From positions 13,841 to 77,840 of the forward strand of contig CAZMEW010000003.1 of NCBI GenBank assembly GCA_964565405.1: DNA of 64,000 nucleotides, written 5' to 3'. Below the pieces are notes generated by a model. That model was not told the DNA's origin, made no database searches, and worked only from the letters and a program-made list of their open reading frames with translations. Positions within the stretch are counted from its first letter, which is position 1. Each line of letters starts with the position of its first letter. Shown here piece by piece: positions 51,295 to 60,850 of the stretch. Origin of the DNA: UBA922 sp964565405. GTDB lineage: Bacteria > Patescibacteriota > Patescibacteriia > Magasanikbacterales > UBA922. The position numbers and the translations under genes were made by a program.

Positions 51295-54200
51295 TTATGG
51301 TTGTACATTATTTTCTTCCTCACTCGATGTAAGTAAATCTGAGAGAATATCGGTCACTTTTTCTTCAATATCCCCAGTGCTATTTACGGTTTCTTCTCCA
51401 GTAGTTATTGTCGTAGTATCAGTGCCTACCTCTGTCTCACTCTGATCTTCTACAATTTCGGAGGCTGTATCTGTATCTGTATCTGTATCTGTATCTGTAT
51501 CTGTTCCTTGATTTTCTTCAGTCTCCCCATCAGAATCTATGTGTATAGTATCATCACATACACCTTCTGTCTTTTCGATTTCTCCATTGACTACTGACAA
51601 ACAATAGATGGTACCTGTCACCTTATCCTTCATTTGAATTCCTTCTTCCACTTCAACCACATTTGTTTTTATCTTGTGGAATACGCCAACAAGCGCCGTG
51701 ACCCTTTCTGCCATAAAATCTTTTACTACAAAAGCACCTTGTGAGATTTTTTCCATAATATACTCAAACGCACCTACGATCGGACGATTCAAACCATATA
51801 ATAACTGTTCTTCAGAAGATGTCCCAGAAGATGTTGTGGATACACCGTTCATAGCAAGAAGGAGTCCATCAATTTGCGCTTGTTGTTCTTGGACTGCAGA
51901 AATAAGCGGAATAACCAGACGTTCATAATCAACGGATCGGGGTGTGGATGTACTGTCTGGTTCATAAATAACAAATAATTTATTGACTTGGTCAACCTCT
52001 TCCGCAATAAGACCCAATTCTTCCACACCATCATAATTACGTTTATAGATAACGGGTCGCAATTGCATAACCGTTGAAAGTCCGCTATCCCACGACACAA
52101 TATCATGTTTAAAGCGAGCTGATGATACCGTACAATTACTTGCCTGATGTGTTACCCGTCCATCTGGCTGAAGACAGATGATGTCTGAGGTAGACGATGG
52201 GGCTGTAAGTCCTGGAAAAAACACATCGGAATTTGCGATCGATAGCCCGCTATCACTTTTTATACCCCCAAAACCAACATTAAGTCCACCACCAATATGT
52301 ACATTATTTGCGACTGCAAGATTTTCAGTTACATTAACCGATCCGGACTGCAACATACCAATCATTGCAATCGGAACATCGGTGCCGCCTAAGTCTATAA
52401 TGGTTATTGAATTACCGGCCCAATTAGTGACATACGCATATTTTCCTGAAACATATACTGAGCGCGCACCATACAGCGATGAATTATTCTTTACTCCTCC
52501 AACGATTGTAGGATTGGTAGGATCAGAAATATCAATAATTCGAAGTGAATTATCCCCCCCTGCTGTTACATACGCATATTTTCCTGAAACATATACTGAC
52601 CGCGCACTATTAAGCGCTGAATTATTCTTTACTCCTCCAACGATTGTAGGATTGGTAGGATCAGAAATATCAATAATTCGAAATGAATTATCACTCTCAT
52701 TCGGCACGTATGCATATTTTCCTGACACATACACAGACCACGGACTTCCAAGTGCAGTTGATGAAACTACACTACCCACGATCACCGGGCTAGTCGGGTT
52801 TGAAATATCAACCACGCGTAAAGAGTCAGATGACCTGTCAGCTGCGTATGCATAGGCACCAGACACATATAGTGATGTTACTGAAGCAAGTGCAGTTGAT
52901 GAAACTACACTACCCACGATCACCGGGCTAGTCGGGTTTGAAATATTGATAATCTGTACAGAATCAATCCCTGAGACATACGCATAATTACCCGAGACAT
53001 AGACCGCCTCCACATAAATATCTGTAGAAGTAACACCGCCTACAATCACGGGGTTAGTTGGTTGTGAAATATCTATAATCTGGAATGTCTCTAAGCCTGA
53101 CACATACGCATATTTACCCGACACATCTAAAGCTTTTACAAAACTAAGCGCGGTTGATGAGGAGAGTGTACTTATTTCAATAGGTTCTGATGGATCAGAT
53201 ACATCAAAAACACCAAAAGTATTAAGTGAATCATTGGTTACATACGCATATTTTCCAACCACTTTTATTTGTTGTGGGGTGGTGAACGAGATAGTGCTCT
53301 CAATACTTGAAGTTCTCATTGGTGTTTGAGCAATCGCACTTGAAAATATTGCTGACCCATCAATACTTACACCGCCATCAGTTTTAATTCCGCCCTGTCC
53401 CACATTCAATGCATTTGAAACATACGCATTATTACCAATCTCTATATTATCAGTTACATTCACATTACTTGATTGAAGCGCACCGATATGTGCAGATGGA
53501 GCATCAATACCACCAATATCAACAATGTTCAGTATACCTGAGCTAAAGCTTGTTATATACGCATATTTACCCGACACATCTACAGCTGTTGCTCCATCAA
53601 AATTACTACTTGACAAGGTCGCCACAACTGCTGGTGAAGTTGGATTCGCGATATTAATAATTTGAAATGTATCACTATCGTAATCAACCAGATACGCATA
53701 TTTACCCGATACATGCACCGCCTCGCCTGAAGCAGCAGGAACATTACCAATCGTAATAGGTAATGTGGAACTCGAGACATCCACCACCGCAAGTCTACCG
53801 CCGTCAGTACCTACATATGCATACTGCCCTGAGACATATATTGATTCAGCAAATAATAAATTGGTACCATCTGAATATCTACCTGTAATCACAGGTGTCG
53901 TCGGATCTGATACGTCAATAATGGTAACACTGTAATCATCGCGGTTTGCTACATATGCATATTTGCCCGATATATACACTGAATATGCACCATTAAGATT
54001 TGTTGCATGAGTTACACCCCCAACAATCACTGGATTAGTTGGATTAGAAACATCTACAATGCGCAAGCTATCATCTACATTATTCACTACATACACATAC
54101 TGTCCTGAGACAAACAGATCATTAATACCATTAAATCCTGTACTTGATGCTACGGTTCCTACCACTCTTGGAGATGAAACATTTGAAACATCTATGACTT

Positions 54201-57200
54201 TTATATACCGATTCACCTGACTTATTACATACGCATATTTTCCTACAACTTTAATTTTATACGGAGAATCAATAACTGCATAATCTTGAATACCCTCTAT
54301 ACGCAATGGTGAGACAGGGTTCGAAACATCAATAATTTGTAAACTGTTAGAATTAGCTGCTACCACATAAGCATAGTTTCCAACCACGTCTACAGACCCA
54401 GCCCCAAACAGTAGTGATGATGATGTATAATTTCCGGTAATTACTGGGTTAGTTCGTGCTGTTTGGGTATAGTTACCCGCAACTGCAATATTGGTTGATG
54501 TAACCTGCGAACCACTCGAATTAATAAATGCGATATCACCACCGAAATAACTATTCGAGCCAACTGTAAGCCCAGCAGTCGCGGTAGTTGTTGCAATTCT
54601 CAGAGCACCTGACAAATATGCATTACCGTCAACCGTCAATTTTGCATAATCCGTGGAAGTAGCAATCAAAAAATTCCCATTCGGCTCAAAACGAGCATTC
54701 TCACCACCACCTACTGTATTGAAGACGATATGCCCGTAACTCCAAAAATCCATACTTGAGCCAAGTGCCTGATTACCACCACCAGCACCGATCTGCATAC
54801 GAGTACAGCTCGCAGTCGTACAACCAAAGGTGGCAATGTCCCCTGACCCGCCTGACAGACGAAGTGCAGCTCGACTTGATCCATAGGCTAAGGTCAACCC
54901 CCCGCCTGAGGTATCCGGCTGATACATGGTGAAGAAATCATCTGTTGCGAGTCCGTTTGCTGTATCACGATATAAATTGGTATCCCCTTGAAACAAAATA
55001 CCACCAGCTTGCGGAGTTGAACTTGATCCAAGTGACAAGAGTGCATTTACAGTAGTCGTTGCAATACCCAGACTATTACCAATAACTGTATTTGCGCCGG
55101 ATGCAGCGATCAGCACTTGATTTTGATTATTAACACGTGCAATCTCAACCGTACCATCACCAGCTGCATTCATTTGTCTCAGCCAATTAAGATTATTGGT
55201 ATTCTGTTGTATGCCCGTGCTAATCAAGCTGAGTTGTGTAGGACTTAATTGTGCATACTGCGTACCCGTAGTGTTTCCAAAAGAAATACCCTGGGCATTG
55301 AACATGAGGTTCGTGATGCCTGGAGTCGAGGTTCCCGCTATAGTATGGTACTCAAGACTAATCGGACGCCTCTCAATACCATCCGTATCTACAATACTTG
55401 GCAAATGAAGTTCCATCACTGGATCATTTGCACCCTGCATAAAATAAGACTCAAAATCAAGACCCATTGCCGCAGATGCAGGATTAAGTCGCGCCCCACC
55501 ATAATCTTTATTGAATCCTATTCGTAATGATTGATTTTTACGAGTAACACCAAATCCATTATCAAAACTTCCTTGAGTGATTGTATAATCACCATAGCTA
55601 TCGTCAGTAGTGAACATCTGACGGATACCTGTTGAAAGTGAACTAGTGGTAATTATTACGGTTCCGCCGACTGAAAGTTGTGACGACGTGATTGCGCCTC
55701 CCACTATCAGCGATGCATCGGTTTTTAGGGAACTTGTACCCATACGATATAGATTGGTATCACTACCAAAAAGTATACCTCCAGCTGCGAGTGTCGAAGT
55801 GGCAAATTGAAGCCGCGCAGAAGCATTGAGAGATGAAATTCCAATTCCAATATCGCCCCCACTATCGATAACCATGCGCTGTGTACTCCCCATTAAAAAC
55901 TGAATAGCGTCGCCCGTCTTGATCTCAAGACCATTTTGAGCGGTAATTCCATATTGGTCGTTGTAAAAATTAATATATTTTCCTGCCACAGTGTTACCGA
56001 TTAACAAACTCCCATCTACTTGTGCAGTATTTACAGTAAATGAATTTGCTCGAAGGGTCGTTCCAGATGCGGTACTATATGAAAAATTAGTACTAGTAAC
56101 ACTCGTACCACTTGCAGTAGTGAACGTAATCAAATCGCTAAAATTAGAGGTCGTTGCAACAGTCAACCCAGCTAACGCGGTTGCTGTATTTATTCTCAAA
56201 TTCTGTGAGATATACGCTGTCCCTGATACGGTCAATCGCCCGTTATCACTACCTGTGCCAATAAGTAAATTCCCTCCTGTCGTGACCCGCATAGCTTCCG
56301 ACGCATCATCGTTATAAAAAATAATCAATCCTGTATTATAGGTATCAATCGATGAACCTAATGATTGATCTATTCCACCAACACCAAAAAGCGCTCTTCC
56401 ACAGGTAGATGTCTTACATGCAACCTGAAGCAAACTTCCCGAAAGTCTCAGTCCCGCGGTGATACTTCCATCACTTGAAGACAGGATCAAACCATCAGAA
56501 GTACTTGGTTGATTAATCCTAAATACATCATCCGTCGCCAATACATTTGCCTGTTCTCGGTATAAATTCGTATCATCCTGGAAACCGATACCTGAGCTGC
56601 TTGCAGATGCCCCAGCGCCAATATTCAACAATGCATATGAACTGGTTGCGGCTATATTAAGTGCTCCCCCCGTATTATTGGGTATGTATATAGGATCCCC
56701 ACCTGGCGCAAGGCGCAAATTATTAGAGCTATCAATGCGCGCAAGTTCAATAGTTCCATCACCTGCTGCATTATACTGCTGCAGCCAGTTGAGATTGTTG
56801 GTAGTTTGTTGAATCGAAACACCCGAAAACCCAAACTGTGTCTGACCTAACTGCGCGTATACCGTGCCCGTAGGAGTTGCAAAAACAAGGTTATTCACTC
56901 CAAAACCTGCACCCACTGTTCCAGGAGACGAAGTTCCTGAAAGCAGGTGATACTGGAAAGTCAATGGTCGGATTGTACCACCTGAATCATATATTGATGG
57001 TACATGAAATTCCATTACAGGATCGTTCGGTGCCTGAAGAAAAAAAGATTCAAATTCCAAAGCAAGCGAAGGAACATTGGGATTCACCCACCCTCCACCA
57101 TGCGCACGATTGAATCCAATCCGCATTACTTGATTTTTTGTGGTTGTTCCCACATTATCAAAACCGGACTGTGTGATGTAGTAATTACCACGATTATCAT

Positions 57201-57720
57201 CAGTCGCAATTTCAACCAGTCGATGATTATCTCCATAATCTTTTAATAACAAGGTCGAAGAAACGAACAGACCTTGTGTTGCGGTGGCGGTCGTAAATAT
57301 AGCAGTTGAGGGTATTGAGAGTCCGATTGACGTATTGTTTATGGAACCGCCTGAGATTGTAAGGCCATCGACTACGTATGCATCAGTGATTGAACCCGCT
57401 GGTAAAGACAGGGCGCCCGATATGGAAATATTAGTCGACGTTACATTGCCGAATAATCCCACTGTTGAACTCACACTATTCAAAGCAGAAAGCCCAGTAA
57501 TATCACTATTGTTTCCTGAATTTGCAGGTGCCGTAATTCCACAATCAACGTCTGTCGGTGCACAATCTGGGTTTAGTGTTTCTCCGGGATTGTAAATTGT
57601 CGCATACACAAAGAAAGGTAGTGCAATACTTACCCCAATAGTGGTTATCCCGCTCAGGAAACGCAGATGCGGAGCCATTCTTTGATCTTTTTTTGAAGTT
57701 GCCATTTTAATCTTTCTCAT
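51295..57720 (-). CDS. Giant tail-fibre-like surface protein with two LVIVD propellers and an S74 chaperone domain
   Basis: This 2141-residue protein has an N-terminal span (ITTIGVSIALPFFVYA) followed by YNPGETLNPDCAPTDVDC. A long beta-rich region to about 1100 is made of two related halves (DTNLYR, NNLNWLxQxNAAGDGTxEIAR, NPVMELHxPS-type motifs). Two LVIVD-type propellers follow (about 1100-1400 and 1490-1775; SGKYAYV ... IIDISDPTNPTIVGGV). A Peptidase_S74-like intramolecular chaperone follows near 1868-1960 (SSARFKHDIVSW, ELGLIAEEVD, YERLVIPLISAVQEQQAQID); the Ser and Lys expected for self-cleavage are four residues apart. About 190 residues continue beyond, including a DT repeat and an acidic tail. 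The start could be M1 or M6. It is probably a trimeric fibre on the cell surface. Confidence 0.85.
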   Translation of the reverse strand: MRKIKMATSKKDQRMAPHLRFLSGITTIGVSIALPFFVYATIYNPGETLNPDCAPTDVDCGITAPANSGNNSDITGLSALNSVSSTVGLFGNVTSTNISISGALSLPAGSITDAYVVDGLTISGGSINNTSIGLSIPSTAIFTTATATQGLFVSSTLLLKDYGDNHRLVEIATDDNRGNYYITQSGFDNVGTTTKNQVMRIGFNRAHGGGWVNPNVPSLALEFESFFLQAPNDPVMEFHVPSIYDSGGTIRPLTFQYHLLSGTSSPGTVGAGFGVNNLVFATPTGTVYAQLGQTQFGFSGVSIQQTTNNLNWLQQYNAAGDGTIELARIDSSNNLRLAPGGDPIYIPNNTGGALNIAATSSYALLNIGAGASASSSGIGFQDDTNLYREQANVLATDDVFRINQPSTSDGLILSSSDGSITAGLRLSGSLLQVACKTSTCGRALFGVGGIDQSLGSSIDTYNTGLIIFYNDDASEAMRVTTGGNLLIGTGSDNGRLTVSGTAYISQNLRINTATALAGLTVATTSNFSDLITFTTASGTSVTSTNFSYSTASGTTLRANSFTVNTAQVDGSLLIGNTVAGKYINFYNDQYGITAQNGLEIKTGDAIQFLMGSTQRMVIDSGGDIGIGISSLNASARLQFATSTLAAGGILFGSDTNLYRMGTSSLKTDASLIVGGAITSSQLSVGGTVIITTSSLSTGIRQMFTTDDSYGDYTITQGSFDNGFGVTRKNQSLRIGFNKDYGGARLNPASAAMGLDFESYFMQGANDPVMELHLPSIVDTDGIERRPISLEYHTIAGTSTPGITNLMFNAQGISFGNTTGTQYAQLSPTQLSLISTGIQQNTNNLNWLRQMNAAGDGTVEIARVNNQNQVLIAASGANTVIGNSLGIATTTVNALLSLGSSSTPQAGGILFQGDTNLYRDTANGLATDDFFTMYQPDTSGGGLTLAYGSSRAALRLSGGSGDIATFGCTTASCTRMQIGAGGGNQALGSSMDFWSYGHIVFNTVGGGENARFEPNGNFLIATSTDYAKLTVDGNAYLSGALRIATTTATAGLTVGSNSYFGGDIAFINSSGSQVTSTNIAVAGNYTQTARTNPVITGNYTSSSLLFGAGSVDVVGNYAYVVAANSNSLQIIDVSNPVSPLRIEGIQDYAVIDSPYKIKVVGKYAYVISQVNRYIKVIDVSNVSSPRVVGTVASSTGFNGINDLFVSGQYVYVVNNVDDSLRIVDVSNPTNPVIVGGVTHATNLNGAYSVYISGKYAYVANRDDYSVTIIDVSDPTTPVITGRYSDGTNLLFAESIYVSGQYAYVGTDGGRLAVVDVSSSTLPITIGNVPAASGEAVHVSGKYAYLVDYDSDTFQIINIANPTSPAVVATLSSSNFDGATAVDVSGKYAYITSFSSGILNIVDIGGIDAPSAHIGALQSSNVNVTDNIEIGNNAYVSNALNVGQGGIKTDGGVSIDGSAIFSSAIAQTPMRTSSIESTISFTTPQQIKVVGKYAYVTNDSLNTFGVFDVSDPSEPIEISTLSSSTALSFVKALDVSGKYAYVSGLETFQIIDISQPTNPVIVGGVTSTDIYVEAVYVSGNYAYVSGIDSVQIINISNPTSPVIVGSVVSSTALASVTSLYVSGAYAYAADRSSDSLRVVDISNPTSPVIVGSVVSSTALGSPWSVYVSGKYAYVPNESDNSFRIIDISDPTNPTIVGGVKNNSALNSARSVYVSGKYAYVTAGGDNSLRIIDISDPTNPTIVGGVKNNSSLYGARSVYVSGKYAYVTNWAGNSITIIDLGGTDVPIAMIGMLQSGSVNVTENLAVANNVHIGGGLNVGFGGIKSDSGLSIANSDVFFPGLTAPSSTSDIICLQPDGRVTHQASNCTVSSARFKHDIVSWDSGLSTVMQLRPVIYKRNYDGVEELGLIAEEVDQVNKLFVIYEPDSTSTPRSVDYERLVIPLISAVQEQQAQIDGLLLAMNGVSTTSSGTSSEEQLLYGLNRPIVGAFEYIMEKISQGAFVVKDFMAERVTALVGVFHKIKTNVVEVEEGIQMKDKVTGTIYCLSVVNGEIEKTEGVCDDTIHIDSDGETEENQGTDTDTDTDTDTDTASEIVEDQSETEVGTDTTTITTGEETVNSTGDIEEKVTDILSDLLTSSEEENNVQP
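51465..51504 (-). repeat. Hexanucleotide microsatellite coding for Asp-Thr repeats
   Basis: CTGTAT is repeated more than six times in a row within the acidic tail of the 2141-residue protein. Copy changes would add or remove Asp-Thr pairs without shifting the frame. Confidence 0.9.
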
Positions 57721-57773
57721 GTTCTTATAGTACTTGGCACATACTATAAATAATACCTAAATATACAACGTAA

Positions 57774-57782
57774 ATTATACCA
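57774..57782 (-). promoter_or_regulatory. Extended -10 promoter of the 2141-residue protein gene
   Basis: TGGTATAAT on the minus strand is a perfect extended -10, about 54 bases before the ATG at 57720; the -35 is poor. It lies just after the terminator of the upstream gene. Confidence 0.6.
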
Positions 57783-57843
57783 CTTTTTTTGTCCTAATTC
57801 ACGAGGCGCAAGTGTGGAAAACTTTTGTTAAGTTTAGAGTATA

Positions 57844-57881
57844 AAAAACACACTCAGATCCTTTCGAAATGAGTGTGTTTT
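57844..57881 (-). terminator. Rho-independent terminator after the 132-residue membrane protein gene
   Basis: A twelve-base stem (AAAACACACTCA at 57845-57856 and TGAGTGTGTTTT at 57870-57881) is followed by a T-run on the minus strand, 18 bases after the stop. Confidence 0.9.
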
Positions 57882-57898
57882 GAGTGAAAATTTTGTCC

Positions 57899-58297
57899 TT
57901 ATTGGGACGGTCCAGCTGAACTCGAAGTTGGAGAAGGAGTATTTTGGGTTTCATCAAAATAAATAGGGGCAACTTCAACCACTTTTTTAGTACTTGGTCG
58001 GTACAATATAGCTTTCCGGGCATTTGTATAGATAAGCACCTTATCGCCATTTTCTGCATTCACAAAGAATGCCTGATCTTGAAGTTTTTCCCTATCAACT
58101 ACGGTCGCAATGGTCGGATTTTCCCCCTGAGGGAGCTCCATGTAATTCGAGACAACTGCCAAGACATCTTCAATTTCCTCCTGAGGATTAACTACCGTTG
58201 TTGCCTTTTTCCATTGAGTGTAGAAGTACACCGCAGTTGCCGATGAACCCAAAAATAAAATAATGATGAGCGAGATGAAAAAATATTTTTTTATCAT
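57899..58297 (-). CDS. Membrane protein paralogous to the LytR_C-like protein (132 residues)
   Basis: The N-terminal span (YFFISLIIILFLGSSATAVYFY) is followed by TQWKKATTVVNPQEEIEDVL, VVSNYMELPQGENPTIATVV and GDKVLIYTNARKAILYRPST, then KKVVEVAPIYFDE. This matches the first about 115 residues of the protein at 50581 closely. It then stops after a short Ser/Thr/Pro tail, lacking the LytR_C-like third. The conserved part is therefore an independent outward domain. It lies just upstream of the 2141-residue gene but is separated by a terminator. Function unknown. Confidence 0.8.
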   Translation of the reverse strand: MIKKYFFISLIIILFLGSSATAVYFYTQWKKATTVVNPQEEIEDVLAVVSNYMELPQGENPTIATVVDREKLQDQAFFVNAENGDKVLIYTNARKAILYRPSTKKVVEVAPIYFDETQNTPSPTSSSAGPSQ

Positions 58298-58315
58298 AAA
58301 AAATCTATATATAAA

Positions 58316-58624
58316 TTATACATCTTTCACTTTTTTCCATTGTGCTTTTACCACTTTCTCAACCACATCACGCACCTTATCCGACAAATCATGTTCTACC
58401 GCATAGTTATTCACAACCTCCTCGACTGTCCGCACATATTCATTTTTTGATAATTTTTCCCATTGTTTCGAAGAGGTGATTTTTTTCTTTACTTCTTCAT
58501 AAACATCTGCCGCATAATTGAGCAAATTATCTCTCATTTCCTTTCCTCGTTTGGTTGTGTTGAGCCACATAAGTCCAGCTCCAAGAAGCCCCCCAAAAAA
58601 AAGACCTTTTTTGAATGTTCCCAT
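58316..58624 (-). CDS. YtxH-like protein
   Basis: This 102-residue protein resembles the YtxH family: MGTFKKGLFFGGLLGAGLMW has a short glycine-rich hydrophobic segment typical of the family, followed by NTTKRGKEMRDNLL and a long amphipathic, charged helical region (YAADVYEEVKKKITSSKQWE ... VVEKVVKAQWKKVKDV). Members are often stress-related, but the role is unclear. It is 18 bases upstream of the 132-residue gene and likely in the same transcript. Confidence 0.75.
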   Translation of the reverse strand: MGTFKKGLFFGGLLGAGLMWLNTTKRGKEMRDNLLNYAADVYEEVKKKITSSKQWEKLSKNEYVRTVEEVVNNYAVEHDLSDKVRDVVEKVVKAQWKKVKDV

Positions 58625-58665
58625 ATGATTATTCTTAATTTACGTCAAGTATATCATACACAACT

Positions 58666-59844
58666 TTAGCGCGCAATAAGCCTCGCATACTCATTCTCGA
58701 GCTTATCTACAATAAAATCCCAGCCATACTTTTCCTCGACTATTTTTCTATTTTTCACTCGAATTCTTTCTTGCTCATCTGGCGAACTAAACAAATTAAC
58801 AAGCAATTGAGCAAGGTCGAGTGGGCTACCCGGAGTACAAACTTCTCCACCCTGTACCCCCAATGTTCGCACACCCGGCAAATCGCTTGTAAGTATTGGA
58901 ATTCCGCAAGCCATTGCCTCAAGCAGTACCATCCCAAAAGCCTCGCCCTGAGTTGTTGAGGGAAGCACACAGACATCACCCATGGCATAATAAAGCGGTA
59001 ATTCTTCATTAGAAGCTGCCCCAGCAAATCGAACTTCTTGTTCGAGCCCCATCACCCTCGCCTGAAGTTCAAATTCTTTCTTTAGATTACCTTCACCTAC
59101 AGCTATCAACTGGAGACTCATTCCTAAATTTTTACAGATGCTTACAGCTTTTAACAATATAGGTACCCCTTTGAAATAATGGGCACTATCCATCCCCCCC
59201 ACGAAAATAATAGTCGGTATATTACTATCGAATCCATGCCGATCAAACAAAAAATCAGGCTTTTCTCTGGGTTGAAAACGATTGGTATCAACACCAAAAG
59301 GTAATTCGACCCACTTTTCCCTAGTTTGCCGGTACACCCCACAAGCGTCGCTGTGTTCAATATAATCAAATGAACTCGTAATTAATAAATCAGCTGATTT
59401 CAAAATAGCAGGCATGCGTAATGCGGCATAGAGCTTAAAAAATATTCCCTTCACCCCTGTGCCTCTGGTGTCCATATGGTATGTCACTACCAAAGGTTTT
59501 TTTTGATTTCTTTTTTTCCACTGAGCGACCAGTGATGCACTGCCAAAAAAAGGATAATGCAAATGGACTAAATCAAAATGATCGAGTTCTCGAGCTAGTG
59601 CAGGTAGGTATGCGGCATTGCCATATTTGATAGGCGTTTCAAGCCGAGTAGCAAAGTCTTCACGCTCAGCAAATGTTTTGTTTTCTTCAGATGTTGCATT
59701 GTCTCGCCGGTACTCTGGTGTAAAAACCTCGATAGTGTGCCCTCGTGCTGCGAGCCTACTTGCCATTTCAAACGCGACATTCCCCATTCCCCCATAATAG
59801 GGGGGATATGTAGAGACAATATGTGCGATTTTCATATAAGTCAT
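58666..59844 (-). CDS. Glycosyltransferase family 4 (GT-B) protein
   Basis: This 392-residue retaining GT-B glycosyltransferase is probably for surface polysaccharide. The N-terminal Rossmann domain begins MKIAHIVSTYPPYYGGMGNVAFEMASRL, the classic GGM acceptor-loop motif. The C-terminal domain has PTIIFVGGMDSAHYFKGVPI, QLIAVGEGNL and the donor-binding EAFGMVLLEAMACGIPILTS (EX7E). The sugar specificity cannot be read. The ATG at 59844 overlaps the TGA of the DUF2304 gene (ATGA), indicating coupling; an ATG three codons later is also possible. It is the last gene of a five-gene glycan/protease set. Confidence 0.93.
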   Translation of the reverse strand: MTYMKIAHIVSTYPPYYGGMGNVAFEMASRLAARGHTIEVFTPEYRRDNATSEENKTFAEREDFATRLETPIKYGNAAYLPALARELDHFDLVHLHYPFFGSASLVAQWKKRNQKKPLVVTYHMDTRGTGVKGIFFKLYAALRMPAILKSADLLITSSFDYIEHSDACGVYRQTREKWVELPFGVDTNRFQPREKPDFLFDRHGFDSNIPTIIFVGGMDSAHYFKGVPILLKAVSICKNLGMSLQLIAVGEGNLKKEFELQARVMGLEQEVRFAGAASNEELPLYYAMGDVCVLPSTTQGEAFGMVLLEAMACGIPILTSDLPGVRTLGVQGGEVCTPGSPLDLAQLLVNLFSSPDEQERIRVKNRKIVEEKYGWDFIVDKLENEYARLIAR

Positions 59845-60179
59845 TTTTTTTCTACATTTTCTTTTAAAGCTCTCTCGCGTACCACTTTAGTCACATGTCG
59901 TTGTATTTTTTCGATCTTAATGTGCAACTTAAACACCAGAAAAAAAAGCAATGCAATCGAAACGTACATGACCAGATCAACACCGCGCCCAATCCCAATT
60001 ATATCTGCGACTGTCTGAGTTATACTAGGCAAGGAAACCACACCCACAAATGCAACCCAAAAAATAATCCACAACATCGCACCCAACGGTCCTACAAAAT
60101 GTTCTCTTCGCTTTCGAATTACACTTACAATTGCAATCAATGATAATAATGCAATTCCGAGCTGGAATATAATACGCAT
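59841..60179 (-). CDS. DUF2304 membrane protein
   Basis: This 112-residue protein has three hydrophobic segments (IFQLGIALLSLIAIVSVI, AMLWIIFWVAFVGVVSL, VDLVMYVSIALLFFLVFKL) separated by a basic loop. It has a helical tail (HIKIEKIQRHVTKVVRERAL). This matches DUF2304, which is usually found next to GT2 dolichol-phosphate-mannose-synthase-like genes, as here. A role in polyprenol-linked sugar handling is inferred from context. Confidence 0.88.
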   Translation of the reverse strand: MRIIFQLGIALLSLIAIVSVIRKRREHFVGPLGAMLWIIFWVAFVGVVSLPSITQTVADIIGIGRGVDLVMYVSIALLFFLVFKLHIKIEKIQRHVTKVVRERALKENVEKK

Positions 60180-60182
60180 ATA

Positions 60183-60845
60183 CTAACTTATAAACTTACC
60201 AATAATTAAGTCTCTCAAGATCAAAAATCCACTCCTCATTCGTTGCCCATATTCTCGATAGGTTACGGTTATCGGAATTTCTTTATACGTTAATGCATGT
60301 TTGTGTATCTGCTCAATAATTTCAGTCGCATGTGACATGCGGTTATGTTTCAATTGAATCGCTCTAAACGCTCGCGCATTCAACACTCTAAATCCGTTAT
60401 GCGCGTCACTGAGCGCGAGTCCGGTGAATACACGATTAATCAATCGACCTACTGGTAATAATACATGGCGCTTGAACCATGGCATGGATGTATTGTTTCC
60501 TAAAAATCGAGAACCGAGAATAACATCAGCTTTATTTTGTTCAATCAATTCTTGTGCACGGATAATATCTTCTACATCAAATTGTCCGTCACCATCGAAA
60601 TGAAGAACCGCGTCTGCTTTTTTTCCCCTGGCATATGCGTGCCCAGTCTCAAGCGCGGCTCCTTGTCCCAAGTTAATCTGATGTGTCAGGACTGTTGCAC
60701 CAGCGCTACGGGCACGATTCCCCGTGTCATCGATTGACCCATCATCAATTACCACAACTTCATCTACTTTTTTTTCTAAAAGTGATCGAACTACATCCTC
60801 GATTCTTTCTGATTCATTATAGGCCGGCACTAATGCAATGAACAT
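60183..60845 (-). CDS. GT2 glycosyltransferase (dolichol-phosphate-mannose-synthase-like)
   Basis: This 220-residue GT-A enzyme likely transfers a sugar from a nucleotide donor to a polyprenyl phosphate or nascent glycan at the cytoplasmic membrane face. Motifs: FIALVPAYNESERIEDVVRS, VVVIDDGSIDDT, HFDGDGQFDVEDI (with the DxD-like metal site) and a GSRFLGNN loop before the amphipathic region. It has no C-terminal membrane spans. It lies between DUF2304 and the epimerase gene with gaps of 3-5 bases. Confidence 0.93.
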   Translation of the reverse strand: MFIALVPAYNESERIEDVVRSLLEKKVDEVVVIDDGSIDDTGNRARSAGATVLTHQINLGQGAALETGHAYARGKKADAVLHFDGDGQFDVEDIIRAQELIEQNKADVILGSRFLGNNTSMPWFKRHVLLPVGRLINRVFTGLALSDAHNGFRVLNARAFRAIQLKHNRMSHATEIIEQIHKHALTYKEIPITVTYREYGQRMRSGFLILRDLIIGKFIS

Positions 60846-60850
60846 AACTT

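Noticed and set aside
52400..53900. Many short repeated DNA stretches that could look like an array
   Set aside because: They are the coding repeats of LVIVD propeller blades in one long open frame.
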